NCBI RefSeq assembly: GCF_001750725.1
Contig: NZ_CP017279.1
Span: forward strand, 1,736,001 to 1,800,000
DNA from: Enterobacter ludwigii
Lineage (GTDB): Bacteria; Pseudomonadota; Gammaproteobacteria; Enterobacterales; Enterobacteriaceae
Direction of reading: 5' to 3'
Length of the DNA: 64,000 bases
Below the pieces are notes generated by a model. That model made no database searches and was not told where the DNA came from. It was given only the letters and a program-made list of their open reading frames with translations. This document shows, one piece after another, positions 27,339 to 37,857 of this stretch. The position numbers were made by a program, and so were the translations under genes. Numbering within the stretch: the stretch's first letter is position 1; each line of letters starts with the position of its first letter.

Positions 27339-27366
27339 CTCTCTTCCCTCACGGGAAGAGAGTTTT
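27339..27366 (+). terminator. Intrinsic terminator after fabI
   Basis: A 10-bp perfect stem (CTCTCTTCCC/GGGAAGAGAG) with loop TCAC is followed by TTTT, beginning seven bases after the fabI stop. Confidence 0.85.
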
Positions 27367-27487
27367 CCTTCCTCCGCCCGACCCCTTCGTTATTCCGTTC
27401 AGCTATTTGTTATCACCTAACAATATTTTTCCCCACATCTGCCTTACGCCAGGATATTGATCGCCATTTTGAGATCAAGGAACGCCC

Positions 27488-28474
27488 ATGGAACAACGCC
27501 GTTTTTCCGGCAAAGGCCACTGGTACCACGAAACCCAGTCAAACCACGCGCAGACGGATGTTCTGCCTCTGGTGCCCGAAGCCGCTAACGTCGACGATCG
27601 TTTTTTGCTCGATTTAGCCCTGCCTGACGAGATTGTCGCCGCCTGTACTGGCTGGCTCACCCCTGCCAGAACCTTATGCCACCTGTTGTTTCCGCTCTCA
27701 ATCTCCGTTAACCGGCTGCATACGCTCAGCGCCTACGACAGATTGAGTACTGCATTAACGGTCGCGCAGGCCTGTGGCGTCCAACGGTTGTGTAACCACT
27801 ATGCCGCCCTCCTCGCCCCGCTTCCCGGCCCTGACTCCTCACGCGAAAGTAACCGCCGCCTGGCACAAATCACCCAGTACGCCCGTCAGCTCGCCAGCTC
27901 ACCTGATGTCATCGATGATAAAGCACAGCAGCAGCTTGATGAGGTGGGCCTGACAACCTACGACATGGTGCTTATTAATCAGATTATCGGCTTTATCGGT
28001 TTTCAGGCACGCGTGGTGGCCGTCTTTCAGGCCCTGCTGGGGCATCCTGTACGCTGGCTACCCGGCCACCATATTCAGCCGCACACGCTGCCAGCCGCTC
28101 CTGAGTCCTGGGTGGCGCTTTTACCTGTCGTTGAACTGCGTTATGCCAGCGCGCATCAGCTTGAATCGCTTTCCCGCTGGCAGGCCGAACCCGCTCTTGA
28201 AGCGCTGACGCCAGTACTCAGCCATGAGCCCATCCTGCTCGACCTGACGGGTGAGATCCTGGTAAACAGCCATGATGATATTTCTCTTGATTCGCCGGCG
28301 CTTTCGGCGGCAATCGACTTGTTGACGCGTTCTCCGGACCGCTTCAGTGCCGCACAGTTCACCCCGCTCACTGAACAAGGACTGCCTGCGGTACGGGCGA
28401 TAAAACTGCTCACCCGGAGCGCGATGGATGGCTGGCTTGAACGCCTGAAAGTCGCGTTTGGCAAAGGGGAATAA
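27488..28474 (+). CDS. yciW: YciW, CMD/peroxidase-related protein
   Basis: A 328-residue protein in the position of E. coli yciW, between fabI and rnb. It begins MEQRRFSGKGHWYHETQS and contains two helical halves reminiscent of carboxymuconolactone decarboxylase/AhpD-like folds (VGLTTYDMVLINQIIGFIGF, ARVVAVFQALLGHPV). No AhpD-type CxxC is seen, so peroxidase activity is doubtful. In E. coli yciW belongs to the CysB regulon and has been linked to cysteine metabolism. AAGGA precedes the start. Confidence 0.85.
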   Translation: MEQRRFSGKGHWYHETQSNHAQTDVLPLVPEAANVDDRFLLDLALPDEIVAACTGWLTPARTLCHLLFPLSISVNRLHTLSAYDRLSTALTVAQACGVQRLCNHYAALLAPLPGPDSSRESNRRLAQITQYARQLASSPDVIDDKAQQQLDEVGLTTYDMVLINQIIGFIGFQARVVAVFQALLGHPVRWLPGHHIQPHTLPAAPESWVALLPVVELRYASAHQLESLSRWQAEPALEALTPVLSHEPILLDLTGEILVNSHDDISLDSPALSAAIDLLTRSPDRFSAAQFTPLTEQGLPAVRAIKLLTRSAMDGWLERLKVAFGKGE

Positions 28475-28562
28475 CCATACTAATTACCCAAAGACCGCTT
28501 GCTGTGACAGTGAGAATCGCGTAAAACTGTCAGCCGCTCAATGGCTACGAAAATAGAACATT

Positions 28563-30497
28563 ATGTTTCAGGACAACCCGCTGCTAGCGCAGCTTAAACA
28601 GCAACTGCATTCCCAGACGCCGCGTGCAGAAGGGGTCGTAAAAGCCACGGAAAAGGGCTTTGGCTTCCTTGAAGTTGATGCGCAGAAAAGCTACTTCATT
28701 CCGCCACCGCAGATGAAGAAAGTGATGCATGGCGACCGCATTACGGCCGTCATTCATACCGAAAAGGAACGTGAGTCCGCCGAGCCGGAAGAACTGATCG
28801 AACCGTTCCTGACCCGCTTCGTGGGCAAGGTCCAGCGAAAAGACGATCGTCTTTCTATCGTGCCGGATCATCCCCTGCTGAAAGATGCCATTCCTTGCCG
28901 CGCCGCCCGTGGTGTTGAGCATGATTTCAAAGAAGGTGACTGGGCCGTAGCAGAAATGCGCCGTCATCCTCTGAAAGGCGATCGTGGCTTTTATGCTGAA
29001 CTGACCCAGTTCATCACCTTTGGCGACGACCATTTCGTGCCATGGTGGGTGACGCTTGCACGCCATAATCTTGAGAAAGAAGCGCCAGACGGCGTAGCGA
29101 CTGAAATGCAGGACGAAGGCCTGACGCGTCGCGACCTCACTGCCCTGGAGTTTGTCACTATCGACAGCGCCAGCACAGAAGATATGGATGATGCGCTGTA
29201 TGCGGAAGAGAGCGCTGATGGCAAATTGCATTTGACCGTCGCCATTGCCGATCCCACCGCCTGGATCGTTGAAGGCAGCAAGCTGGACGATATGGCAAAA
29301 GTCCGATCGTTCACTAACTACCTGCCGGGCTTCAACATCCCCATGTTGCCGCGCGAACTGTCAGATGACCTCTGCTCACTGCGTCCAAATGAAGTGCGTC
29401 CGGTCCTTGCCTGCCGCATGACCATCGCCGCCGATGGCGCGATCGAAGACGATATTGAATTTTTTGCCGCAACCATCGAATCGAAAGCCAAGCTGGCCTA
29501 CGACAATGTTTCCGACTGGCTTGAGAATACCGGCACCTGGAAACCGGAATCAGACGCGATTGCCGCACAGATCCGCCTGCTGCACCGCATTTGTCTGAAC
29601 CGCGGCGAGTGGCGTAAAACCCATGCGCTGGTCTTTAAGGATCGTCCGGACTATCGCTTTGTCCTGGGTGAAAAAGGTGAAGTGCTGAATATCGTGGCCG
29701 AACCGCGTCGCATTGCGAACCGCATTGTTGAAGAAGCGATGATTTCTGCCAACATTTGTGCCGCTCGCGTCCTGCGTGACAAGCTGGGCTTTGGTATTTA
29801 CAACGTCCACACCGGTTTTGATCCGGCCAATACCGAAGCGCTGGCGGCCCTGCTGAAGAACCACGATGTGCACGTTGACCCTGAAGAAGTGCTGACGCTG
29901 CAGGGCTTCTGTAAGCTGCGCCGCGAGCTGGATGCACAGCCATCCGGTTTCCTCGACAGCCGCATCCGTCGTTTCCAGTCCTTTGCTGAAATCAGCACCG
30001 AGCCGGGTCCACACTTTGGCCTCGGCCTGGAAGCCTACGCGACCTGGACGTCACCTATTCGTAAGTATGGCGACATGGTCAACCACCGTCTGCTGAAGGC
30101 GATCATTAAGGGTGAGTCCATTGCGCGTCCGCAAAATGACACCACCCTGCAGATGGCCGAACGACGTCGCCTGAACCGTATGGCGGAACGTGACGTGGGA
30201 GACTGGCTGTACGCACGCTACCTGCAGGATAAAGCGGGTACAGATACTCGCTTCGCCGCAGAAATCATTGATATCAGCCGGGGCGGTATGCGCGTTCGCC
30301 TGGTGGATAACGGCGCCGTCGCCTTTATCCCTGCCCCGTTCCTGCATGCCGTCCGTGACGAACTGGTCTGCAGTCAGGAGAATGGTACTGTGCAAATCAA
30401 AGGTGAAACAGTTTACAAAGTCACAGACGTGATTGACGTAAACATCGCTGAAGTTCGCATGGAAACCCGCAGCGTTATCGCGCGCCCGGTCGCCTGA
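28563..30497 (+). CDS. rnb: Exoribonuclease II
   Basis: A 644-residue 3'-to-5' exoribonuclease, the same length as E. coli RNase II. Order: cold-shock domains ([20 protein letters not shown]), the RNB catalytic domain with [20 protein letters not shown] (metal-binding Asp cluster) and ADPTAWI, then the S1 domain near the end ([20 protein letters not shown]). It degrades single-stranded mRNA ends. Spacing from yciW is 88 bases. Confidence 0.97.
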   Translation: MFQDNPLLAQLKQQLHSQTPRAEGVVKATEKGFGFLEVDAQKSYFIPPPQMKKVMHGDRITAVIHTEKERESAEPEELIEPFLTRFVGKVQRKDDRLSIVPDHPLLKDAIPCRAARGVEHDFKEGDWAVAEMRRHPLKGDRGFYAELTQFITFGDDHFVPWWVTLARHNLEKEAPDGVATEMQDEGLTRRDLTALEFVTIDSASTEDMDDALYAEESADGKLHLTVAIADPTAWIVEGSKLDDMAKVRSFTNYLPGFNIPMLPRELSDDLCSLRPNEVRPVLACRMTIAADGAIEDDIEFFAATIESKAKLAYDNVSDWLENTGTWKPESDAIAAQIRLLHRICLNRGEWRKTHALVFKDRPDYRFVLGEKGEVLNIVAEPRRIANRIVEEAMISANICAARVLRDKLGFGIYNVHTGFDPANTEALAALLKNHDVHVDPEEVLTLQGFCKLRRELDAQPSGFLDSRIRRFQSFAEISTEPGPHFGLGLEAYATWTSPIRKYGDMVNHRLLKAIIKGESIARPQNDTTLQMAERRRLNRMAERDVGDWLYARYLQDKAGTDTRFAAEIIDISRGGMRVRLVDNGAVAFIPAPFLHAVRDELVCSQENGTVQIKGETVYKVTDVIDVNIAEVRMETRSVIARPVA

Positions 30498-30509
30498 TAA
30501 CCGCTTAAA

Positions 30510-30550
30510 TTGTCGGCCGTTTCCCTTCGGGAAGCGCCGACAATTTTTCT
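30510..30550 (+). terminator. Intrinsic terminator after rnb
   Basis: A long hairpin has outer arms TTGTCGG/CCGACAA and an inner GC-rich stem closed by a short loop. It is followed by TTTTTCTTTT. It starts 13 bases after the rnb stop. The rest of the 324-base rnb-rpfR gap (to 30821) is A/T-rich and holds a bulged inverted repeat (30734-30785) before the rpfR ribosome site but no gene. Confidence 0.85.
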
Positions 30551-30821
30551 TTTGAACCCCCGCCGCAAAATCATTATTTTTTCGTACTATTTTCAGCGTC
30601 TTCCCGCCCAAAATCGCCATAATTATCTACAGTAAAAGAGTGCCGTTATATTCGGTTACGTGAATTTTTATACAATAAATAGCCTTTTTCGCCAGACGCG
30701 TTTTTTATAAGAAAACCGGGAAAAAACACGACGTTCATTTTGGGGTTGCCGCTGTTTCACAACGGAAAAGTCGACGGCAAATGAATAATTTGTGCGCTAA
30801 TGAGCAGCTGCGGGAGAAAAC

Positions 30822-32813
30822 ATGATGGACGATCTGGAGCAGAATTTGCTGTTTCGTTACATGGGTACGCATAGCCCCTGGTGGCGAATGACAGCTGACA
30901 GCAATGCTCTGCACCTTGCCGCCAGCGAAAATGCCGATGTGACTGAGGTGGTGGCGCTGGATGATGAACAAGCCGAACTCATCCGCCAGTTAACCGTCAT
31001 TACCTCCAGCATCTCCATGACGCTCTCGTTGTACGGCGAAGATGTCCCGGTTCATCTTGTGGGGCGCAAAATAACCCGAAATGAATGGGCCGGCACCGCG
31101 TCAGCGTGGAACGATACGCCCTCCGTGGCTCGTGACCTGGCTCAGGGCCTCTCTTTTGCTGAACAGGTTGTCTCTGAAGCCAACTCCGTCATCGTTATTC
31201 TCGATCATAACGGCAATATTCAGCGTTTTAACCGGCTGAGTGAAGAATATACCGGTCTGAAAGAACAAGAAGTTATTGGCCAGAACGTGTTCAAGCTGTT
31301 TATGAGCCGGAGCGAAGCGGCAGCTTCAAAGCGCAATATCACCGGTTTTTTTCGCAACGGCAGCTCCTACGAGGTCGAACGCTGGATCAAAACGCGTAAA
31401 GGGCAACGGCTGTTTTTGTTCAGAAACAAGTTTGTTCATAGCGGCAGCGGCAAAAATGAAATTTTCCTTATCTGTTCCGGCACCGACATTACCGAGGAGC
31501 GCCGCGCCCAGGAGCGTCTGCGCGTGCTGGCCAATACCGACACCATTACCGGTTTACCAAACCGTAATGCGATCCACGAACTGATTTCTGATGCCATCGC
31601 CAGCCGCGGTGAAACGCAGGTAGGCGTGGTGTATCTCGACCTGGATAACTTTAAAAAGGTCAACGATGCCTATGGGCATATGTTTGGCGACCAGCTATTG
31701 CAGGCTGTCGCTCTGGCCATTCTGAGCTGTCTGGATGACGGTCAGGTGCTGGCGCGACTTGGCGGCGATGAGTTTATTGTCATGGCCACAGATACCTCTC
31801 AGGGCTCTCTGGAAGCCATGGCGTCGCGGATCTTAACCCGTCTGCGCCAGCCGTTCAGAATCGGCCTGATAGAAATTTACACCGGTTGCTCGCTCGGTAT
31901 CGCCCTCGCCCCCCAGCACGGTAACGACAGGGAAAGCGTCATCCGTAATGCCGATACCGCCATGTACACGGCGAAAGAGAATGGCCGGGGCAAGTTCTGC
32001 GTCTTCTCACCTGAGATGAACCAGCGCGTATTTGAATATCTCTGGCTGGATACCAACCTGCGTAAAGCGCTGGATAACGATCAGCTTCTGATTCATTACC
32101 AGCCTAAAATTACCTGGCGGGGTGAAATCCGAAGTCTTGAAGCGCTGGTGCGCTGGCAGTCGCCGGAACGCGGTTTAATCCCTCCGCTGGAGTTTATCTC
32201 TTATGCCGAGGAGTCGGGATTGATTGTCCCGCTGGGCCGCTGGGTGATGCTTGATGTGGTGCGCCAGGTGGCTAAATGGCGCGATAAGGGGATTAATCTG
32301 CGCGTGGCGGTCAACGTCTCCGCACGTCAGCTGGCCGACCAGACCATTTTCAGCGATTTAAAGCAGGCGCTGAAGGATTTGGATTTTGAATACTGCCCTA
32401 TCGACGTTGAACTCACGGAAAGCTGCCTTATCGAAAACGAAGAGCTGGCGCTCTCTGTGATCCAGCAGTTCAGCAAGCTTGGCGCGCAAATTCATCTTGA
32501 TGATTTCGGCACCGGCTACTCGTCTCTGTCGCAGCTGGCGCGGTTCCCTATCGACGCCATTAAACTCGATCAATCCTTCGTCAGGGGTATTCATAAACAA
32601 TCGATCTCCCAGTCTCTGGTGCGGGCCATCGTCGCGGTGGCACAGGCATTAAACCTGCAGGTCATTGCTGAAGGGGTCGAGAGCGCGAAAGAAGACGCCT
32701 TTCTGACCAAGAACGGCGTCAACGAACGGCAGGGCTTTCTCTTCGCTAAGCCGATGCCCGCTGCCGCATTCGAGCGATGGCTAAAGCGATATCAGTCGCG
32801 AAAACAACGTTAA
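30822..32813 (+). CDS. pdeR: RpfR/PdeR: DSF-sensing PAS-GGDEF-EAL cyclic di-GMP phosphodiesterase
   Basis: A 663-residue protein homologous to E. coli YciR/Gmr/PdeR and to Cronobacter RpfR. Order: an N-terminal region of about 100 residues corresponding to the FI (RpfF-interaction) domain of RpfR, a PAS domain (about 110-230, [20 protein letters not shown]), a GGDEF domain with intact LARLGGDEF (about 310), and an EAL domain with [15 protein letters not shown] and [13 protein letters not shown]. Both cyclase-like and phosphodiesterase motifs look intact. In Cronobacter and Burkholderia the PAS domain binds cis-2 fatty-acid DSF signals and raises c-di-GMP hydrolysis. The downstream convergent gene is rpfF; the two stop codons share the palindrome TTAA. 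Confidence 0.95.
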   Translation: MMDDLEQNLLFRYMGTHSPWWRMTADSNALHLAASENADVTEVVALDDEQAELIRQLTVITSSISMTLSLYGEDVPVHLVGRKITRNEWAGTASAWNDTPSVARDLAQGLSFAEQVVSEANSVIVILDHNGNIQRFNRLSEEYTGLKEQEVIGQNVFKLFMSRSEAAASKRNITGFFRNGSSYEVERWIKTRKGQRLFLFRNKFVHSGSGKNEIFLICSGTDITEERRAQERLRVLANTDTITGLPNRNAIHELISDAIASRGETQVGVVYLDLDNFKKVNDAYGHMFGDQLLQAVALAILSCLDDGQVLARLGGDEFIVMATDTSQGSLEAMASRILTRLRQPFRIGLIEIYTGCSLGIALAPQHGNDRESVIRNADTAMYTAKENGRGKFCVFSPEMNQRVFEYLWLDTNLRKALDNDQLLIHYQPKITWRGEIRSLEALVRWQSPERGLIPPLEFISYAEESGLIVPLGRWVMLDVVRQVAKWRDKGINLRVAVNVSARQLADQTIFSDLKQALKDLDFEYCPIDVELTESCLIENEELALSVIQQFSKLGAQIHLDDFGTGYSSLSQLARFPIDAIKLDQSFVRGIHKQSISQSLVRAIVAVAQALNLQVIAEGVESAKEDAFLTKNGVNERQGFLFAKPMPAAAFERWLKRYQSRKQR

Positions 32814-33676
32814 CTGGCTTTGCGTAATGCCCCATGATGGCGGTTTTGCAGCATCACCAGACGCTCCATATAGGCGATATCTTTTGGCTCGAGGCAGAAC
32901 GCCGCATCAACCCAGTCTTCCGTGATATCCATCAGTTCACTGCGCGGCAGTTGCAGTACCCGGGTTCGGGCGCGCAACATCGCCCTTACCCCGTTCAGCT
33001 TCGGCCGCAGCGTGTCGATGAAGGTTCTGACGGAGACGTAGCTCTGCCCGGGCTCAAACAGCACATCGACCAATCCATGTTGTTCGTACCATTCTGCCGT
33101 ATGCGACTCCCCCTTATAGATGAGTTCTTCCGCCAGTTTCATCCCTGCCCGACGTGCGACCAGCGAATATGCCCCCATGCCCGGGAACAGGTTGAAGGCA
33201 ATTTCCGGGAAGCCCAGACGGGCATCGCGCTGAGAGAGAACAAAATGGTGTGCCAGCGCAGCCTCAAACCCACCGCCTAGCGCGCTGCCTTCAACCATCG
33301 CCAGAGAGACCGCGCCCGTATCAAACCCCCGAGACGCTGCGTGGACACAGTCGACGCAGGCACGTGCATACGCGCGTAACGCTTCACGCCGTCCATTTTG
33401 AATGCACTCTACGAAGAACTGTAAATCGCCTCCCGCGTTATACATTTCAGGAACCAGTGACCCGGTTACCCAAAAATCGACCAGATACCCGGACTGGCGA
33501 ACCAGCCAGGAGAGGTTCATGATCTCCTCAATTAACGCATGATTAAAACAAGGACGAGGTTGCGCCCGCAGCATCATCCAGATGGTGTGCCGCTCTTCCT
33601 CGTAGTAGGCTGACAACTGTGTGAAACGTTCAGTATCGGTAAACAGGGTGCAGGTAGGCTGGTTGATAACTGTCAT
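32810..33676 (-). CDS. rpfF: RpfF-type DSF synthase (crotonase family)
   Basis: A 288-residue crotonase-fold enzyme closely resembling Xanthomonas and Cronobacter RpfF. Family hallmarks are [24 protein letters not shown] with Glu138, [16 protein letters not shown] with Glu158, and the C-terminal ITEDWVDAA. Glu138 and Glu158 correspond to the two catalytic glutamates of RpfF (141 and 161 in Xanthomonas). Such enzymes dehydrate 3-hydroxyacyl-ACP and release cis-2-unsaturated fatty acids of the DSF family. AGGAAT lies 8 bases before the ATG. It converges on rpfR with a 4-bp overlap. E. coli K-12 keeps yciR but lacks this gene. Confidence 0.93.
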   Translation of the reverse strand: MTVINQPTCTLFTDTERFTQLSAYYEEERHTIWMMLRAQPRPCFNHALIEEIMNLSWLVRQSGYLVDFWVTGSLVPEMYNAGGDLQFFVECIQNGRREALRAYARACVDCVHAASRGFDTGAVSLAMVEGSALGGGFEAALAHHFVLSQRDARLGFPEIAFNLFPGMGAYSLVARRAGMKLAEELIYKGESHTAEWYEQHGLVDVLFEPGQSYVSVRTFIDTLRPKLNGVRAMLRARTRVLQLPRSELMDITEDWVDAAFCLEPKDIAYMERLVMLQNRHHGALRKAS

Positions 33677-33868
33677 AGTCTAATTCCTCACAGAAAAAGC
33701 GCCTTGCGCGCAGTTTTAGACTAATCCACTCATTAAGCCCGCAGCATGTGGGGGAATAAATTTATCACTTTCATTTATGTGATTTAGTTATTGCATTTTT
33801 TCCCTTCTCTTTTGATCCCATTTTCTGCATCATTGAAAATATTACCTTTTCGCACCTGGGGTGAGATT

Positions 33869-34051
33869 ATGTCTACTATTGATGCACAAGCTGTAGCACA
33901 ACGTATTGATACCGTGCTGGATATCCTGGTGGCAGGCGATTATCACTCGGCGATCCGTAATCTGGAGATCCTGAAGTCTGAACTTCTTGCTCAGAAGGGT
34001 GCTGAAAACGCGCCTGAGAACGGACAGCCAAAAGCGCCGTGGGAAGTTTGA
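33869..34051 (+). CDS. yciZ: YciZ, small conserved protein (UPF0509)
   Basis: A 60-residue protein of unknown function with the conserved core [20 protein letters not shown] and the C-terminal tail KAPWEV. The start at 33869 follows GGGGTGA. An in-frame ATG at 33791 would add 26 hydrophobic residues and is not conserved. It lies between rpfF and yciT, as E. coli yciZ lies between yciR and yciT. Confidence 0.88.
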   Translation: MSTIDAQAVAQRIDTVLDILVAGDYHSAIRNLEILKSELLAQKGAENAPENGQPKAPWEV

Positions 34052-34094
34052 TCCTGCTGTTTTCGAACCTGTTTCGCTTTATTAATTGGATGCT

Positions 34095-34847
34095 ATGAAT
34101 TCCCGACAACAAATCATTTTGCAGATGGTCATTGACCAGGGACGCGTCAGCGTAGTCGATCTCGCTAAAACCACCGGCGTTTCAGAAGTCACCATCCGCC
34201 AGGATCTTAACCTGCTGGAGAAACAGAGCTACCTGCGTCGTGCGCATGGATATGCGGTCCCGCTCGATAGCGAGGATGTTGAGACGCGCATGATGAACAA
34301 CTACGCCCTGAAGCGTGAGCTGGCGGAGTTTGCCGCGTCTTTAGTTAACAATGGCGAGACGGTGTTTATCGAAAACGGCAGTAGCAATGCCTTACTGGCG
34401 CGCACGCTTGCCGAACAGAAAGACGTTACTATCATCACGGTCAGTAGCTATATCGCGCATCTGCTCAAAGAGACCCGCTGCGAGGTGATCCTGCTGGGCG
34501 GCATTTACCAGAAAAAAAGCGAAAGCATGGTTGGCCCCCTGACCCGCCAGTATGTTCAGCAGGTCCATTTCAGTAAGGCCTTTATTGGTATTGATGGCTG
34601 GCAGCCAGAAACGGGCTTCACCGGCCGCGATATGATGCGTTCTGATGTGGTGAATGCGGTGCTGGAAAAAGAGTGTGAGGCCATTGTGCTGACTGATAGC
34701 TCAAAATTTGGCGCCGTTCACCCTTATACCATGGGGCCAGTCTCTCGCTTTAGCCGCGTAATTACCGACGAACGTTTGAGCGATGAGCATCGTATTAAAC
34801 TGGAAGATGACGGTCTTATCGTCAATATTATTAAAAAGTCGTCCTGA
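34095..34847 (+). CDS. yciT: DeoR-family transcriptional regulator YciT
   Basis: A 250-residue regulator. The N-terminal DeoR HTH is [20 protein letters not shown] followed by [14 protein letters not shown]. The C-terminal DeoRC sugar-phosphate-sensing domain has [26 protein letters not shown] and KAFIGIDGW. In E. coli it is a global osmolarity-linked regulator beside osmB. The start MNSRQQIIL is conserved; an ATG three codons upstream is not used. Confidence 0.93.
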   Translation: MNSRQQIILQMVIDQGRVSVVDLAKTTGVSEVTIRQDLNLLEKQSYLRRAHGYAVPLDSEDVETRMMNNYALKRELAEFAASLVNNGETVFIENGSSNALLARTLAEQKDVTIITVSSYIAHLLKETRCEVILLGGIYQKKSESMVGPLTRQYVQQVHFSKAFIGIDGWQPETGFTGRDMMRSDVVNAVLEKECEAIVLTDSSKFGAVHPYTMGPVSRFSRVITDERLSDEHRIKLEDDGLIVNIIKKSS

Positions 34848-34856
34848 GTCCTTTAA

Positions 34857-34875
34857 GCGCCCGAATGCCGGGCGC
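34857..34875 (+). terminator. Possible terminator hairpin after yciT
   Basis: A 7-bp GC-rich stem (GCGCCCG/CGGGCGC) with a 5-base loop begins nine bases after the yciT stop. There is no T tract after it, so termination may need Rho or may not occur. Confidence 0.4.
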
Positions 34876-35057
34876 CTATGCCCCTACTGTCTGAGATGAT
34901 TCCTAACCCTCCTTTAAGAGTTTTTACCTGTTTAACCCGCCTTAAAGTCGTAAAATTAATGTTAGCGATATAACAGGAAGTGACTATCACCTGCGTGATT
35001 ACGTAACGCCTGCGCGACCAGCTTTCACGGAAAACAGTTTTTAAGTATTCAATTCGT

Positions 35058-35067
35058 CTATACTTAA
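35058..35067 (+). promoter_or_regulatory. Sigma-S-type -10 of osmB
   Basis: CTATACTTAA shows the C before TATACT and the following TTAA that are typical of sigma-S promoters, 43 bases upstream of the osmB ATG. In E. coli osmB has a sigma-S-dependent, osmotically induced promoter in this position. Confidence 0.7.
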
Positions 35068-35110
35068 AGCGTAGCTCTTTCCGTGAATCGATAATTCAGG
35101 AGAAAGTATT

Positions 35111-35329
35111 ATGACCTTAACCAGCAAAAAATTAGCCGCCGCTGTTCTGGCAATCACTGTAGCAATGTCCCTGAGCGCTTGCTCTAACTGGTCTAAACGT
35201 GACCGCAACACCGCAATTGGTGCCGGTGCTGGTGCTCTGGGCGGTGCGGTATTAACAGATGGTAGTACGCTGGGTACATTAGGTGGCGCTGCTGTCGGTG
35301 GTATTATCGGTCACCAGGTCGGCAAATAA
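35111..35329 (+). CDS. osmB: Osmotically inducible lipoprotein OsmB
   Basis: A 72-residue lipoprotein with lipobox LSAC (Cys24). The mature part is a glycine-zipper repeat (IGAGAGALGGAVLTDGSTLG, then GGAAVGGIIGHQVGK). It is attached to the outer membrane and induced by osmotic stress and in stationary phase. GGAG precedes the ATG. The promoter at 35058-35067 fits RpoS control. Confidence 0.95.
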   Translation: MTLTSKKLAAAVLAITVAMSLSACSNWSKRDRNTAIGAGAGALGGAVLTDGSTLGTLGGAAVGGIIGHQVGK

Positions 35330-35394
35330 TTATTAAATAAGCCTCCACCGGTACTGCTATATTAGAACGCATTTCAGGTCTGACTTACGCACGT

Positions 35395-35425
35395 AAAAAA
35401 AGAGCCACGGCAAATGCCGTGGCTC
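35395..35425 (-). terminator. Terminator between osmB and yciH (serves yciH)
   Basis: An 11-bp stem (GAGCCACGGCA/TGCCGTGGCTC) at 35402-35425 is followed on the minus strand by seven T residues. It lies seven bases after the yciH stop. It may also stop osmB transcripts, although the plus-strand T run is weaker. Confidence 0.85.
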
Positions 35426-35432
35426 ATCTATT

Positions 35433-35759
35433 TTAGCCGCCCGCCAGTTTCACTTTCATGCCTTTGGCTTCGAGCAGGGATTTAATTAAATCACGTTTAT
35501 CGCCCTGGATTTCGATAATGCCGTCTTTCACGGCACCACCGCAACCACATTTCTTTTTCAGATCGGCGGCCAGCTTAACCAGTTCCGCGTCGTCAAGATC
35601 AATGCCGGAGATAAGGCATACGCCCTTACCTTTGCGTCCACTGGTTTGACGCTGGATACGAACAATACCGTCCCCCTTCGGGCGCTCGGCTTTCGCTTTT
35701 GGTTCGTCTATGCGCCCACTTTCTGTTGAATAGACCAGACGACTGTTTGAATCAGTCAT
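35433..35759 (-). CDS. yciH: SUI1/eIF1-family translation factor YciH
   Basis: A 108-residue protein with the SUI1 domain (TSGRKGKGVCLISGIDLDDA, ADLKKKCGCGGAVKDGIIEI) and a short basic N-terminal tail. It is the bacterial homologue of eIF1 and in E. coli affects start-codon discrimination and stress translation. Its ATG overlaps the pyrF stop (TAATG), so the two are translationally coupled. Confidence 0.95.
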   Translation of the reverse strand: MTDSNSRLVYSTESGRIDEPKAKAERPKGDGIVRIQRQTSGRKGKGVCLISGIDLDDAELVKLAADLKKKCGCGGAVKDGIIEIQGDKRDLIKSLLEAKGMKVKLAGG

Positions 35760-36496
35760 TATGCCCCCTTTTTCAGTGATGCGTTGATCGCCTTGAGCGT
35801 CTCTGACGGGTTAGCAGACTGCGTCACAGGACGCCCGATGACCATATAGTCTACCCCTGCCGCCAGCGCCTGTTCAGGCGTCATAATGCGACGCTGATCG
35901 CCTGCCTCGCTGCCGGCCGGGCGGATACCTGGGGTAACGAGTTTGAAAGCCTGGCCCAGTTCTGATTTGAAACGCACGGCTTCCTGCGCGGAACAGACGA
36001 CACCATCAAGCCCGCAATTTTGCGTCAGGCGCGCGAGGCGCTCTGCATGCTCCGCAGGTGACAACGTCACGCCGAGATCGCGTAAATCACTCTCATCCAT
36101 ACTGGTCAGTACGGTTACGGCAATCAGTAACGGTGCATCGCTGCCGAACGGCAGGAGCGCTTCACGGGCTGCGGTCATCATTCTTGCCCCACCCGATGCA
36201 TGCACATTGACCATCCACACCCCCAGTTCTGCAGCAGCAGCCACGGCGTGCGCGGTGGTATTCGGGATATCGTGGAATTTAAGGTCGAGGAAAACGTCAA
36301 AACCGCGCTGTTGCAGATCGCGTACGATTTGCGGTCCAAACAGCGTGAACATCTCTTTGCCAACTTTAAGACGGCAGTCGCGAGGGTCTATACCGTCGAC
36401 AAAGGCCAGTGCCGCGTCACGTTTATTGTAATCAAGCGCAACAACAACAGGAGAATCAGTAATTACGCGGGAAGCGGAGGAAGTAACAGACGTCAT
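35759..36496 (-). CDS. pyrF: Orotidine 5'-phosphate decarboxylase
   Basis: A 245-residue TIM-barrel enzyme that makes UMP, the last step of pyrimidine synthesis. The catalytic DxKxxD motif is visible in [12 protein letters not shown], with [19 protein letters not shown] in the phosphate-binding loop. AAGGG lies 8 bases before the ATG at 36496; an in-frame ATG 26 codons upstream is rejected because its extension is not conserved. The 185-base gap to lapB holds an 8-bp inverted repeat (36626-36646) without a T tract. Confidence 0.96.
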   Translation of the reverse strand: MTSVTSSASRVITDSPVVVALDYNKRDAALAFVDGIDPRDCRLKVGKEMFTLFGPQIVRDLQQRGFDVFLDLKFHDIPNTTAHAVAAAAELGVWMVNVHASGGARMMTAAREALLPFGSDAPLLIAVTVLTSMDESDLRDLGVTLSPAEHAERLARLTQNCGLDGVVCSAQEAVRFKSELGQAFKLVTPGIRPAGSEAGDQRRIMTPEQALAAGVDYMVIGRPVTQSANPSETLKAINASLKKGA

Positions 36497-36681
36497 GACC
36501 AGCCCTTTTCGTCTATGGGCGCGCAGCGGCGCGGAACAGATAAACGGCGAGCATTCTACCTGCCAGCGCTGCAAATTGACAGGATCGATTTACTCTCCTG
36601 GCTGGCCGGCAAACCGCACGGACTCGATGGGTTCTGAAAACCCATCAGTATGTTGTAACTAAAATAGATCGTTTTTAAAAA

Positions 36682-37851
36682 TTACTGCCCATCAAGGCCT
36701 CGGATTGGCTTGATGGTCGACCATGCCCGGCATGAAGGACAGTGCCAGTACAGCGTATACGCCGTAAACCCACACTTCTGGCAACGATAGCGCGGTTTGC
36801 TTCGTACCTGCTCGCCTACCATGTCGCGCAGTACCATCAGGCTCTCTTTGGCGCGCCCTTCCTCTGCATCGTTGAGGTGGTAGTCCATCAGCTTATGGAA
36901 TACCCGCATGGTCGGATGACGCTGCAGCTGACGCGTAATATAGACCTGCGCGGTATCACTGCCCTCATACTGCTCAACCACGTCCGAGAGCATCAGTTCG
37001 GCAGTCGCGCCGGTGTTCTCTTCCACGCAACGACGCAGGAACGCCACCCATTCATCCTGCTTATCCAGTTGTTGGTAGCAGGTTTGCAGCATGTCGAGTG
37101 TTTCACTGGCCAGCTCTTTATCCTGGTCAATAACTCGCAACAGGCTCTCTACAGCTTTGGCATAGTCGCCATTTGCCATAAATACCCGCCCCATCATGAT
37201 GGAGATACGTGCGCTGTTACGGTCAGCGGCGGCACCCTTTTTAAGCAACGCCATGGCTTTGTCCATGTCGTCGTTGCCCATTTGCTGAAGGGCCAGTTCA
37301 CAGTAGAAGTGGGCTATCTCAACTCGCTGCTTATCTTTGCCCAGCTTCACCAGACGCTCGGCCGTATCAATGGCTTTCTGCCAGTCACTGGTGGCCTGAT
37401 AAATCTGCAGCAGCTGCTGCAAGGCACTGACGCGGAAATCCGTTTCATCCACCAGCTGCGAGAACATGTCTTCTGCACGGTCATACAGCCCCGCCGCCAT
37501 GTAATCACGGCCCAGCTGTTGTACCGCCAGCAGGCGTTGATCGTAGGTCAACGAGGCGCTTTCCATAAGGGTCTGGTGAATACGAATGGCGCGGTCAACC
37601 TCGCCGCGCGAGCGGAACAGGTTTCCCAGGGTGAGATGCGCTTCAACGGTGCCCGTATCCTCTTTGAGCATATCGAGGAACAGGTCTACTGCTTTGTCCT
37701 GTTGATTGCTCAGGAGGAAGTTCACCCCAGCAACGTAGTCGCGGGAGAGTCGGTTAGCCTCATCCTGTTTTGTTTGTTGCGCACTTCTGCGGCCCATATA
37801 CCAGCCATAGGCTGCGGCTACAGGCAAAAGCAGAAACAACAACTCCAGCAT
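36682..37851 (-). CDS. lapB: LPS assembly protein LapB
   Basis: A 389-residue protein, the same length as in E. coli. An N-terminal membrane anchor (LELLFLLLPVAAAYGWYMG) is followed by about nine TPR repeats. A C-terminal rubredoxin-type metal site is made by CQKCGFTAYTLYWHCPSC. It brings LpxC to the FtsH protease and so balances lipopolysaccharide and phospholipid synthesis. It starts six bases after the lapA stop. Confidence 0.96.
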   Translation of the reverse strand: MLELLFLLLPVAAAYGWYMGRRSAQQTKQDEANRLSRDYVAGVNFLLSNQQDKAVDLFLDMLKEDTGTVEAHLTLGNLFRSRGEVDRAIRIHQTLMESASLTYDQRLLAVQQLGRDYMAAGLYDRAEDMFSQLVDETDFRVSALQQLLQIYQATSDWQKAIDTAERLVKLGKDKQRVEIAHFYCELALQQMGNDDMDKAMALLKKGAAADRNSARISIMMGRVFMANGDYAKAVESLLRVIDQDKELASETLDMLQTCYQQLDKQDEWVAFLRRCVEENTGATAELMLSDVVEQYEGSDTAQVYITRQLQRHPTMRVFHKLMDYHLNDAEEGRAKESLMVLRDMVGEQVRSKPRYRCQKCGFTAYTLYWHCPSCRAWSTIKPIRGLDGQ

Positions 37852-37857
37852 AGTCGA

